Assembly (NCBI GenBank): GCA_027924585.1 | Contig: BSBM01000602.1 | Span: 9,113,501-9,177,500 of the forward strand | DNA length: 64,000 nt | Reading direction: 5' to 3' | Origin: Larix kaempferi | Taxonomy: Eukaryota > Streptophyta > Pinopsida > Pinales > Pinaceae | Shown here: one piece after another, positions 31,851 to 43,528 of the stretch | Position numbering within the stretch: the first letter of the stretch is position 1 | Layout of the letters: each line of letters starts with the position of its first letter | The notes under the pieces: generated by a model | What the model was told of the DNA's origin: nothing | The model's database searches: none | The model's input: only the letters and a program-made list of their open reading frames with translations | Translations under genes and position numbers: made by a program

Positions 31851-34800
31851 AGTAGTATTACAACTCTAATTGAATACATTGGGGATGTATGGTTACATTC
31901 ATCACTGTTTTAAGCCTTCATTGTGAGATTCCCTCTAGCTAGTATGCTATATATTCTAGCCCTACTTCCCTATGGATCTCCTTTTGCTCCAGTGCTTAAT
32001 CCCCTTGGGTGGCATTTTTCTCTCACATGTATTAGGCAAAATCAATGTTCATTTTTAGATGTACTTTAATTTGAATCCTCTCAGCATGATCCCATATTGT
32101 ATTTTGCATCGACTATTTCACAAACATGGGAATGCTTTCCTATTTGCAAAAATATTGTGTGTGTATGTGTGTGGTTTTTTTCAAAGGTGGACTTTGTTAT
32201 CTTTTCGTTTGAGCCCCTTCCTTCGTGACTAGTTCCTTATTTCTCTATCTTCATGGCAAGAAACACATGATGTGTTTAGGCTATATGATGTGCTCCCAAC
32301 CCCTAGCATCAAGGGGCATCTATTATGACTCAAATTTCTCTCACTGGCAACATTTAAGTGGTTGTGCCGATAAACATCACAAGTTAGCATATACATCACA
32401 TAAGGAAGTAGAAAGGTCAAACATTCAATGGACTATTTTTAGATTTGGACAATATATCCCTCTAAATTCACACCATTATGACTAGAAAAACCTTGATAAT
32501 TACACAACCCATATAAACTAATGATTCAATGGTTTTCATGATCCATAGATGTGAAGGGATGCTTGGAAATGACAGGTGGCTGAAAATAGGTCTGGTTATA
32601 CCATCGATCTCATCAATATTTAGGCATATGGTCCTCCTTTTGGTCAAATCAAACATATGGCTAACCATACCCGAAGTGTGGGCATTCCCATTAGAACTAG
32701 CTCAACTTGTAGCTCAAGTTTAGTCTATGAATATAGGCCATTACCATGCAATTTATAGGAATAATGAGACTAGTGTTGTGTTAGTGGATAGGAATAAGTG
32801 CATTGTCTCCATCCACTATAAAATGAGTTCATTTACTCTTCAGTTGTCCATCCCCCACTCCCCCCCAAAGTGCATTAATAAAAGGAAGTGTTGCATGTTA
32901 ATCTTCAGAGATTGATATTGAGCCCTATTAGAGGATGAAAGGACACTCCTATGGGGAAGATCGGATTCCACCTACTACAATCCTCTTCCTAGTGATATAA
33001 TTTAGTTATTTTTTTTATTGGGATAAAATCAACTTTTTCTCTTTTTTTATTGTTTTAATGTTTTACCAACAATTATGCATGCTAGAGGATAGATACGTTG
33101 TGCACTAATTCTCTTTATTTTCTCCCAACTCTAACAATGAACTAAGATAGAGTTTTTTCTACTTCCATACATGAAACACCCTTATGTATAATGCTTTACA
33201 ACCTAATATTTTTCCATATAGTCTTCCATAGTTTCTTGGTGTAATAGTCTCATTTGTACAACAACCTCATCATTTTCTTTGATCCAAACATCATCTCACT
33301 TTTCATGTGCATCATATGAATGCAAGTCAATAGTGTCAAATATATTACGCCTTATCATCAATTTAGAAATATATAATTCCCCTAGGCATTATATCTTATT
33401 GTGCCTTTATTTGCCTCATTTCTTAAATCTTAGAATCCTCATCATCTAAATTTCTTGTTGCGATTGCATCTTCCTTATCCACTACAATTTCTTCACTATC
33501 GTCTTTCCTCGACATCTCTATTTTTTAGTGTAAGAGTTGTGTATAATCAAATACCTCCATTTTTGCTACCTTCATGAAAGAAGTTCAAGTCCCCAAGGTG
33601 CATGCATTTAATGGATTCTAGATTTCAATAAAAACATCCATTCAAAAAGGTACAATCTCTTGATAGAGAGTTACATCTAAAATTTCAAGGAGAAGAATCA
33701 CTTGTTCCATGTAATTTAAACCATTCATTATGTAGCGAGGAAAGCACACCAGGCTTTTTGTTGGATTGAAAAAATTCAAATTGTTGAAAGGATCATTGCA
33801 TTTTCTTGTTTAGATGGTATTTTTCCTCTAATGGTTTATGTCCAATTTTTTCATTGAAGTAAAAAGGTCTAGTGTTAGGCATGCCTCTTTGGAACAAGCT
33901 CATTTCAAGGGATGAAGGCATTTGCCATGAATTTCCTTGCTTGCTCTATAGCTTGTTAATCACAAGCTTGGCAAGGAAAGAGTGAAGCAAAGTGCGAGTG
34001 ATGGAGTTTGGAAGGGAGGTTATATGTTATGCTCTCTCTTGTGCTTTTGTTGGGATGAATGTTAAACCCCAGGTTACGATATTCATTATTGTTGATTCCC
34101 CGATAGTTGGATTAAGATATGGTAAAGAACACAATCATGTATATAATCAATTTCACTAGATGGAGTCAATTTCTCTTCAAGGGGAGATAAATCTATTTGA
34201 GAGAAGGGTCCAAGAGTACCAAAAATCCCATCATGTATATCGTAGCTAATATGGATAAAAACCACGTATTTTAAATTGGATGAGGAATTTTGAAGCTTTG
34301 TATTGACTACTCAAGTTGGGATACACAATGAGGGTGAGGATTCTCCCTTACGATTATGAAAATATCTTCTTTGGCAATCATTGCATAATGGAATTTTGAA
34401 GTTCCTAATTAATTATTTGCATTTTTATGGTCTCATAACTTGCAATGTCTATCAAGTTATTATGATTATCTAACATTTACATGTCTTTCATGTGTGACAT
34501 TCATAAAATTTGCTAGAAGGAATAAAATTTGTGGATGACGAAATTAAAGTTACAAAATGGAAAGGAAAGTTGAGGACTCTCTTCACCTTGGCTTAGAGAT
34601 AAATGCATTTACAAGAGAGGAATATCAAAGAAAATAGAGAAAATTATTGAGAGGGTTTTTGCAATTTGGGATTAACCAAACCGCCCATCATTCATCCATG
34701 GTGAATCACATTAAGAATCACACAATTAAAACACATGCATTAAAGGCCATTCAAAAAGATTGCATGCAGTTTTAGCATAAAAATGTTTGATGAAGATCAA

Positions 34801-36356
34801 TACTCACTAACTACATGCTAAGTCTTTTATGTGTTGGTTGAATATTCCTTCAGATTCAAACTTTTTAAAAAGCTTTCTATGTATTTGTGTTCTAATGGCA
34901 TTATTAAGGTCAATGATGCTCGAATAATTTGAATATTTAAATTCTTATAAAAAATATCTTTATAATATTTTAAGAATGCTTACATAAGAATTTTTCTAAT
35001 TAGAGTTCTTGTTGTGTTCAAGAAGTAGGCCATTTAAAGTGCTTTTAGTTGATGATATAAACAACAAAGTTGTTGGCATTACCAATAAAGCCACCGGTGC
35101 CATAAGAGATGCCACAATTAAAGTTGTTCAAAAAAACATGCATGGAAATGTTCCTCTCATGGAAATAAAGGAGAACTAAATTTGGGTTGTTGACTGTGAT
35201 GATGCTTTGAACAAGAAAAATATTTTATCATTACTAGCCTTTCTAAAACACCTAGGTGAAAGTATTGGATATGTGGTGGTCTTTGCATGCAGGCATATTA
35301 TGGCATGGCTTCAAGTCATGATTTGTTGGGGGGATTTGGTAGGTTCATGGGAGTGTCGAGAATTATTTTTGAATTTGTTTTAGGCTATTATGTGTTGTGG
35401 GTGGTTTTCCATCCATGGTTTACACCTATTGTACTTTGATCCCACTTAGTAGATTAGGGTTGACTAATGTTGTGAAATAGCAATATATGTATTGTGCATT
35501 GTTTTGTTAATCCAATTTAAAATACCCATATCTGAATTTTGCTGATTTTTCTAATTTTCGGTTTCCAAGGTAATTCTCTTGTGTATTGTGTATATGTTCT
35601 ATGATTATATTAGAATATGTTACCATTGTTTCTCTTACATAGGTTTACTAGTGACTATTTTTCTACAAAAACTAACTCTCATTTAATGCAAATCAAGTAG
35701 CAAAGTAAATCATATTGATGTTTCCTTAAGCTAATACATTTTTATCAAAGAATACATTTCAAGTGAATACTAATAACCTATTTTGAATTATGTATATGAA
35801 ACATGCACCCTTGACTTTGAGAAATATTGTAGAAAATCCAAGTTTTATATCCAATGGTGTGTAGAAAATGCTCATGCACCATGAAGGAAAGCTTTAATTG
35901 GTGGTTAGGCAAAAGCTTGCCCTAGGCCAAATTATGCATTTGATCAACATAAACCCTATTTCAAATATTTACACACAAATAAGTATTCTCTATACAAGTT
36001 TACCTAAATTAAGGGATACATATATAATTCTCAAAGTCCCTCACCATGTTTGTGATTTGTGTATTGGTGATAATACATTTACACATTTTAAATTACCTCT
36101 TTATGTTTGTGATTTGCTATTGGTGACTATGCATTTACATTGAGGAAGATGTGTTTTTTTTTGTTAATTATCCAAATATTAGTTCAAAACCTAAACTAAG
36201 ATGATTGATTTATATATGTCAAGATTATGTGTGTATTCACTAAATGATACTATTACAACAATGTGCATCTACCACTTCACAACATTGGACAATTCATGGG
36301 TGTTTGTATGTAGTGCTTCACATCTTGTAGATTTAACAAAATGTTGATGTAATTGT
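31851..36356. other. Long gene-poor stretch
   Basis: About 4.5 kb of AT-rich sequence. No open frame shows a domain. A plus-strand stretch near 35040-35190 reads without stops for about 50 codons but I do not recognise it. No TIRs, LTR ends or RNA genes are visible. Confidence 0.5.
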
Positions 36357-37558
36357 TGTTGAATTTTAATCTATTTCAAGATCTTGACAATTATTTCACA
36401 ATGATTTCAAGCATTCATTTCATCCCACAGTTTCATTGAATAATTGCAAACTGAAAATTTCAACTTAAATTGCAACAGAAACAAAGGATCATAGAAAGAT
36501 AGCCATGCACAAGAAACACGATAAATTTATCCCGAGAAACCCAGAAGGGAGAAAACCCAACCAACTTTTCTTAGAAGAAATTGGTCCAATTCAAGTACAA
36601 TATCATTCGTGAAGAGAAACTCTAGCATACAAAATGTTCACCCTTCTTCACATAAAACCCTAGCAAGGGTAGCAAACTTTTAAAGACAATAAGAAAACCC
36701 CAAAATTACTTCTTGCGCCTTTGCTAGTACTTCTTGGAAAGTGCGCATCAATGGAGAAGAGATGATGTTGGATGAAGTGTGAAAATGAAATGTTGGAACA
36801 CTTTATTTATATTCTTGAGTTCACTTGACTTTTTCACTAGTGGGGCTAATTTATCTTCTTGTTGGGCCTGACTGGTTATTTTGATCTTCATCTTTTATTT
36901 TATCTTCAAGGCCTACTTGCTTTTTGTCTTTAATCTTTCAATCTTCAATGCTATCTGGACTTCTTCAGTGGTTGAATTGACTTCTCGATTATTTCTTCAT
37001 CATAGAAAAGTTGTCCTTGCTGATGTTCATCTCCTGACATGCACGTCTATTCACACATAGAGCTCTAATATTGATATGACCCCACTCTAAGAAGTCGCAG
37101 ACACTTCTCAGAGCCTATGTCAAATTCAACATTAGATTAGACTTGTATATTCCACAAGGGGATGAAATCCCCTATCAAATAAACAAGTCAACTCACTCTA
37201 ATATATAATAGATCACTCCATCACAGATCACTCCTTCACAGTGTATGCAATGTGACATCTAGCCTTATTCACTCTTAGCCACTTCACATGACTAATCAAG
37301 GCTAAGCACCTCAAGCCTTATTCACTCTTAACCACTTCACATGACTAATCAAGGCTACGTCAAGGCCATTCTCCACTAGCCATTGGTCAATTCACATGGC
37401 CCCTTTGGGAGAATGTCTGCAACAATTGTTAAGGTAAATAAGGAGAGAAGTCACATTAGTAAGAACCACAATTTTGCAATAGTGTCATCAAATAACATAC
37501 CGAACACAACTTCCCTCGTAAATATTATCTAAACATACTCGACAACAAATTCCCAACA
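36357..37558 (-). mobile_element. Candidate solo LTR, copia-like (about 1.2 kb)
   Basis: Plus-strand ends TGTTGAATTTTAATC and AATTCCCAACA, so on the minus strand it would start TGTTGGGAATT, a form common in plant copia LTRs. A CCCGAGAAACCCAGAAGGGAG region resembles the downstream part of copia LTRs. The flanking 5-mers (ATTGT, TTGGA) do not match, so insertion is not proven. Confidence 0.4.
37261..37368. repeat. Tandem duplication of about 54 bp
   Basis: Two copies of CCTTATTCACTCTTAGCCAC continuing TTCACATGACTAATCAAGGCTA, lying inside the candidate LTR. Confidence 0.75.
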
Positions 37559-38650
37559 TTGGATCAACACTAGTGTGTTGTGCATTTCAAAGACCCAAGG
37601 GATCTTCGTTATCAAAGAATGTTTCAGAGTAATAATTATCATAGAACTTGTTGAAAAAATGAGTTCCTACATTCAAAATATTTTGTTTGGAAATGATGAA
37701 ATATGTAGTGATGATAAAATGTTGCCTAAAAAACATTAAAATGTTAAATTATGTGGCTTTGGTCATCACTTGATTGTTCTCATATTGTGCCTCATTTCTT
37801 GTCCATCCTAAAACAAATGGTATTGACCAATTACAAATGACCGTTGATCCACTCATTTATAATGCTTTTATCTTAGTACATCATGACAATGTAACATTAG
37901 TAATATCCACTCCTCTCGTTTAACAATAACATGTACTTTTGTTAATTTCATAGTTGCTATTAAATGAAAACAAGGACCACATATTGCAATCAACAATTTG
38001 GCATTGAAAAGATTTCTCAATTACTTCCCTTAATATGTACACCAATCTAAGTTGTTTGCCATAACCAAGAAATCAAAAATACCAAAGTACATGTTTAAGT
38101 AATTGTTCCAAGCTTGTAATTATAAATCATTTTTATAAATACATGTTTTCTTTCTCATCAACATAAGTTGTAGACAATATTTCTTTCATATTTTTGTCAA
38201 GACTATACATCCTAGGACCTTTGACATGCCTCAAAATCAACAAGATATATGACAATATAACCTTTTTTCTTATTCATCTCAAAACTAAAATTTTGAAATA
38301 AATACATATCACTCATACATCACTCATCCACATAAATTGAGGATAATTATTAATTTTTATATGTACTGTCCACTACATAATTATTAACTTTTATATGTAC
38401 ATAAATATTAACAATTAACTTTTATATGTACTGTCCCCTACCTTAAGAAAATTTAGCCTTGGTTACAAAAGAATAGTAGTTGAAAAAAAACTTTAAAGTC
38501 AACTAAAAATAAAAATATGCTTGTCTTATTCATTTTGAAACTCATATTTACTTATCACAGTGATTTAAGTCTACTATATCAATACTTGATAATGTTGATT
38601 ATCAGCTACAAATAATTATTCAAAGAAAACTTATTCAACAATACTGCCGC
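37559..38650. other. Gene-poor AT-rich stretch
   Basis: No coding or RNA signal. There are short repeats of AACTTTTATATGTACTGTCC around 38350-38440. Confidence 0.45.
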
Positions 38651-38914
38651 AAATTTTTCTTTTCTGCACATTAATATTATGCATGTCTTGTGGTTTTTTG
38701 AAACTTCCAAGAAGCATCATCATCATCCAGTTTGAATTAGATGCCATATGGCAAACACAATACCACTGTAAAAACAAAGGTCAAAATTTTCTTTTCTGCA
38801 CATTAATATTATGCATGTCTTGTGGTTTTTTGAAACTTCCAAGAAGCATCGTCATCATCCAGTTTGAATTAGATGCCATATGGCAAACACAATACCACTG
38901 TAAAAACAAAGGTC
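38651..38914. repeat. 132-bp tandem duplication, two copies
   Basis: Units 38651-38782 and 38783-38914 are nearly identical (GCATGTCTTGTGGTTTTTTG, CCAGTTTGAATTAGATGCC). The period equals 44 codons, so the plus-strand open frame 38683-38925 contains the repeat in frame. I find no domain in it and treat the frame as incidental. Confidence 0.85.
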
Positions 38915-39339
38915 AAGTCAAGTAAAAACTCATGAAACGTGACTTTGTGTCGGAAGGAAACATCTTTTATCAAGTACCAACTACCAAGCTTGGGAACAGT
39001 GCCTCTAATAACGGGACAATTCCCGGGCACAGTAACTACAAGAGTTGAGTGAGTACCCAAGCTCCAAAGTTCTTCCCTGCAAAAGTATACAAATGAATAA
39101 AACAAAACAAAATGTCCCCAAGTGCATATAAGCCATTGCAAATCCCATCATGTGCTAAGAAACTAGACAAGAACAATCTCATTTCCCGAAAAAGGAAATG
39201 TCAAATCTTACTCATCCTCAACAATTCCATATTTTGGATAACTTTCTTGTTCGGAGACATCAAATTTCTAATAACTTTCATTCTTCAAAAGCTTTGAGTG
39301 CAAAACGTCCAGATGTAGGGGTGTAGGGGTTTTGCGAAG

Positions 39340-39640
39340 GTTGCCCAATTTTTTTGGCAAGCTTTCTTTTTGAAGGTGTTTAAGTTATGGCAACTGCCTA
39401 TTGGTTTTGATTCCCTGGTAGCATTGAGAGATTTAAAAGTTGAATATGTTCGAATGCAAGAACTTGTCAAGATTACCTAAAATATTTGACAAGCCTAGCC
39501 ATTTAAGTTGAACCTGTTGGAATGCAAGCATTTGGTTAACTCCCTGAAGGTTTGGGTAAGTTTCGGCATTTGGAAGAGAAAATCTATTAGAATGCTTTCA
39601 ACTAAAGGAACTCTGGCAACTTCCATTATTTTCAATAAAA
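39340..39640 (+). pseudogene. Possible leucine-rich-repeat remnant
   Basis: Across shifting plus-strand frames: LPIGFDSLVALRDLKVEYV, LNLLECKHLV and LPEGLGKFRHLEE, spaced like plant NBS-LRR repeats. There is no NB-ARC or TIR region nearby and the frame breaks several times. Chance similarity is possible. Confidence 0.25.
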
Positions 39641-39888
39641 AGAATATTGAACATGGAAAGCATTACACAGAGATTGAGAGATTGAATAGTATACAGATGC
39701 AGTGTGTGGGAGAATATACAGAATACTGATTTGACATTGAAGTCGAATAATTATCCAACTAAAACACAAGGTGATAAAGAAGCCACGCAATTTCCCTTGC
39801 TAGTGTGAGGTTCACACGTTTAGAGCAATATGTTTAAATATACTAGTAGAAAATAATACTACTGAAGACGCCTATGCCTATTGCAATC

Positions 39889-40807
39889 ATACAAAAACTA
39901 AATTTTAATTTTATTTCTTGCTATGTTGATGCATTGCAGGAAGTCTAAACAGTGATGTGGGATCATCTATCCGTACGTTTGGACTCATCTATGCCTACAT
40001 TTGTTCATCCAAGGAAACATGTAGACTTGCATGGCACAAAGAGCTTGCACAATTTGACACCTTACAAGCTTCAAAGCAGAAAGATCAACAAGGATATACT
40101 AGAACATCCTTAAAAATATAATATAATGTAAACTTTGACTTGGCGTTGGGTCCGACAAATGAGGACTACATATTTGACGATGTGCCCGTATCATACAGAA
40201 GAAAATGTGTACAAAGAGGAAACTCGAAAAAATTGTTTTCTATCCAAAATGCATATATTGGTAACTACACATTTAAAAGTTTAGAACCATGAACAAAATC
40301 CATGGCCATTTTAAGAACAGCTAATTCACAAAATTCTTCTTAATATGAGTTATCGGAATTTGGTTGTTCTTGCTGACAAGACAGGTAGGCCTTTAGAGGC
40401 AGCCCAGATTCTGTTCACTAAAACAATGAGTTGTTTGCATAAATCATAAATGTAAGAGTTCTTGACAGACAACAACAAAAGGTGCTATGTTGATAAAAAA
40501 AATCCGTTTTCTCACTTCTGTTGATATAAAAACTCCAATTACACAGATAAAGTCAACGGAAAACAGAAAGGAGGGTGTTAGTTGTATCCACAATTAAAAA
40601 GAAGGAATAAATGTTGTAGGTAGCTGTATGACTTCGGCATTACAATAGTTCTTTTGGAATTTTCCTGTGCCAAGGAAGCCATATAACTGTCATAAGCTGG
40701 AGTCTTAATGATATCCGACTGAAAAAGAATAACTTGAAAAGGAAAATTATTGCATAGGAAAATTCATGTTTCAACTATCAGAACTTCTGTGAATCTCTTT
40801 GATGTAA
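39889..40807. repeat. Downstream flank of mTERF copy 2, duplicate of 4843-5811
   Basis: Collinear with the flank of copy 1 with small indels. The shared sequence starts at CAATCATACAAAAACTAAAT, marking the edge of the duplication. Confidence 0.7.
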
Positions 40808-41932
40808 TCAATCACTGTGTGTCTCCTTGTCAATCAACTTTCCAGCTTTCCCACCATGGTAAATATCCTGCAGAATTGAGGATTTAGCATTCTCATTAAC
40901 ATATTTTTCGAAGAAATGTTTATCTGTGAACATAAAAATCTGTATATAAGGTATCTTTATTTTCAACTCTTGCCCTTGCATGGACTTCAATGCCTCCATT
41001 ACTCTATACCGAGGAATTATCCTGTTCTCCAAACTGCGCTTAAACAGATACGGATTTGACACAAAAGTAGCCAATGGAAGTCCCATATTATTGACCACAA
41101 AATCTACTTTACGCTTCAAGGTTTCCTCTGTTAGCGACAGAAACTCCGGATCCCGACTAGTTAATACCGAAATTTGCTTTTCGGAGAAACCTAAACAGCT
41201 CAAGCAATGCAGTCTTCGTTCCTATTTTTCTTTCCCTACTCCCAAAATCGAGCGCACAACAAGTGCAAAAAACTTTGATCCCTTCTTAAACCCGAAATTC
41301 TCCGTCAATTCAAATGATTCCATAACTTTTTCCTCTGTAGTCAGTAGTAGACGGGGTGCCCTCATCACAAGATGTGATAATGCTTCACCATCAACGCCCA
41401 ATCTTTGCAAAAGTGAAATTGCAGATTTAAGCTTATGCTCTGCAGCCTCGAATATCTTTGCATCACTTAAAACTAGTTTGCGCATATACTCGTCCTTCAT
41501 GAAAGTCCTAAGGAAGCTGAGCCTAGGCATTACGTTTCTTTCGGAATTAAGAAAGAGCAGCTTAGGGCAACGAAGGACCACAGTTCGAACCTGCGCAGGT
41601 GTTGTCAAACCACAGCCCTTTAACAACTCCAAAACTTCTTCCATATTGTGGGTAGATTTTCCACAGAGCTTGTCATTGCAATGTCTAAAGGCTTTTGTTA
41701 CATCTTCCTGTGTTAGACCGCATTTGCTGATGAGAAATTCAGTGACAATGCCCCTGTCTGGTGGAGTCGTGGATTGGGTTGTCATTTGGTTACAGAAATT
41801 GGCAAATTTTGTGTGGGAATTTGCATAAAGTGGAAGAGAAGAAAGCAGAGAAATCGCTATTAAGGGGCGATGGCATGACAATAGGAGTTGGTTGGTGATC
41901 AATCGTTTCCATATCTTCAACTGAACAGACAT
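40808..41932 (-). pseudogene. mTERF copy 2 with premature stop
   Basis: The frame from ATG 41932 (MSVQLKIWKRLITNQ) matches copy 1 across its length: RCPKLLF, RAPRLLLTT, RDPEFLSLTEE and NPYLFKRSLENRIIPRY in the four mTERF repeats. At 41222-41224 the reading GKEK is followed by TAG where copy 1 has IERR; one A is lost from an A run and a base is gained just after, so the frame downstream is unchanged. This cuts the protein to 236 residues, removing the last two repeats. The rest (41203-40808) stays open to a stop at the same place as in copy 1. It is a pseudogene of copy 1, or encodes a shortened protein if expressed. Confidence 0.85.
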
Positions 41933-41938
41933 TATCCT

Positions 41939-42002
41939 CTGTGAAATAGAAAATACAGAGACTGTATGAATGAGGGTTTTGAAATAGGGATAGACAATTT
42001 AC
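41939..42002 (-). other. Short 5' UTR intron of mTERF copy 2 (64 nt)
   Basis: The same GTAAATTG donor and TTTCTATTTCACAG acceptor as in copy 1, one base shorter. Confidence 0.55.
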
Positions 42003-42390
42003 CTTAGGTGCACGAGCGGAATCGATGAGTGCTCAAAACTGGGCGCCGGTTGGAAAACCGAATCACCGAGTAGGGTTTAACGAGTGTGGAGCCTGGAGAG
42101 ATAACCGATTAGGGTTTAGGGAGCTGCCTGATGTTCCCTACGGTTTTATTTAACGTCAAAAGTGAGTCCCCTCACGTATAGGTCATCACGGCTAAACTTC
42201 TATAGATACCAACGAAACCATCCCTTTCAAGAAACGTAGTCTCTCCAAACTTGTATGCATAAACGACTTCTAAACAATATGCATAAATAGCTTTTAAGAT
42301 GCCAATCTCATCCACTTAGAGGGTGAGTAAATATCCTCTCTATCTTTAAAATATCCAAAAAGAAATAGAAGGGGATGATAAATAAATCCT
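42003..42390 (-). promoter_or_regulatory. 5' UTR and promoter region of mTERF copy 2
   Basis: Shares CACGAGCGGAATCGATGAGTG, GCCTGATGTTCCCTACGG and AACTTGTATGCATAAACGAC with copy 1. Here the region is directly followed by a gypsy LTR rather than by the LINE, so the LINE insertion is specific to the copy 1 lineage. Confidence 0.55.
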
Positions 42391-42392
42391 AA

Positions 42393-43528
42393 TGAAAACT
42401 TAATAAAATTATTCCACTATGAATGATATGTAATGGTTGCGTCAAAAAAGTTCATCATCAGGGATCTTGCAACTTAATTCTTGGTGTTAGTTTAATTCCA
42501 CATAAGGATAAATAAATTGGAACTAAGTCAAGGATACGATGGTCCATTGGTGGGCTTAGATGGATTTTATTCCATCCACCCGGGTTCAATTCCGTTGAGA
42601 CATCTTCTGGCTTGGATGATCGGCTGACGGTTTGCTCGACCTACCATCCACAATATGTGAAGAAGTTTGTTGAGATTTCCCATTCGTGTTAGCTTTCCTT
42701 GATTCCTTCAGAATAGCAGGAAGGTGAATTTTCCGCTGAAAAAAAAAAATGACACAAGATATACCTTGGGAAAACCCACTATAGAGAAACTCAGCCAAAA
42801 GTGAGGACCATGCCTTGCACTTTTCTTCTCCAATATGCAATGCAAATACAAAGAAAACAATACTCACTATGGAGTTACCTTTAAAATTGTGGCTTGCACT
42901 ACTATTACAGGATTTCCTACTTCCTTTGTTTTGCTCTAATATTCACTCCCTTATTGTTGCTCAACTATGGAACAATACAATAACATTATAAAAAATGGAA
43001 CCCCTTTTCCTCGTATTGGCCTAGTATTTAACATAGCCTGATAGTCGTCTAGGGTTAGTTTTAGGCTTTGTACATGTCTCAACTCTCGATTAGGGTTAGG
43101 GCTTTGGACCCTCTAGAATGTTCTTCAAAGTCCACATGTCACTAGCTCTACATGTGTTGGTAATGAGAGTTGACTGGAATCTACTCAATACTATGGTGGT
43201 TAACTGGATAGGTCAACTTGTGGGAGGCATAACTTCCTCATACAGACTTCGATTGAGGCGATTCTTGGGCCATTGGAAAGCTCTCTGATTGCAGAATAGT
43301 GTCGAGGGGCCATGACTTATGCTCACAAAATTTTGACCCCCCCCCCCCCCCCCCCAAAAAAAAAAAATATCATTTAAGCCATCAAACGGGCTTTGGAAGG
43401 TTCTAAACCCCAAATATACAAAATAAGACTTGCCCCTAAAATGGACCCTACAAGCCAATTCATCCAATTGTTCCACCCAGATAACACCAAAATAGATGAC
43501 AAATTATTTATTGAGGTGATTTGGATCA
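42393..43528 (-). mobile_element. 3' LTR of gypsy relic B (with SINE and C/A run)
   Basis: Collinear with 25446-26635. It ends GGATCA at 43528 and then runs straight into integrase sequence, the polypurine tract having been lost by a small deletion. It contains a 209-bp SINE-like insert and, at 43337-43367, a run of about 19 C followed by 12 A. Confidence 0.6.
42541..42749 (+). mobile_element. tRNA-derived SINE in gypsy LTR B
   Basis: Starts GGTCCATTGG like the SINE at 25562. It has a B box GGGTTCAATTCC at 42582-42593, an A-box-like TGGGCTTAGATGG at 42551-42563 and an 11-A tract at 42739-42749. The insertion point differs from that of the other SINE. A clear TSD is not seen. Confidence 0.5.

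Noticed and set aside
36352-37563. TSD for the candidate copia solo LTR
   Set aside because: Flanking ATTGT and TTGGA do not match; kept only as a candidate LTR by its ends.
38935-39078. Possible minus-strand exon after a good splice acceptor, vaguely OB-fold-like (PKLGSWYLIKDVSF)
   Set aside because: Resemblance to telomere-binding OB folds is too weak, no clear donor follows, and no neighbouring exon was found.
40980-41828. 282-codon plus-strand open frame
   Set aside because: It lies antisense to the mTERF copy 2 coding region; the matching antisense frame in copy 1 is much shorter and no domain is visible, so it is a shadow.
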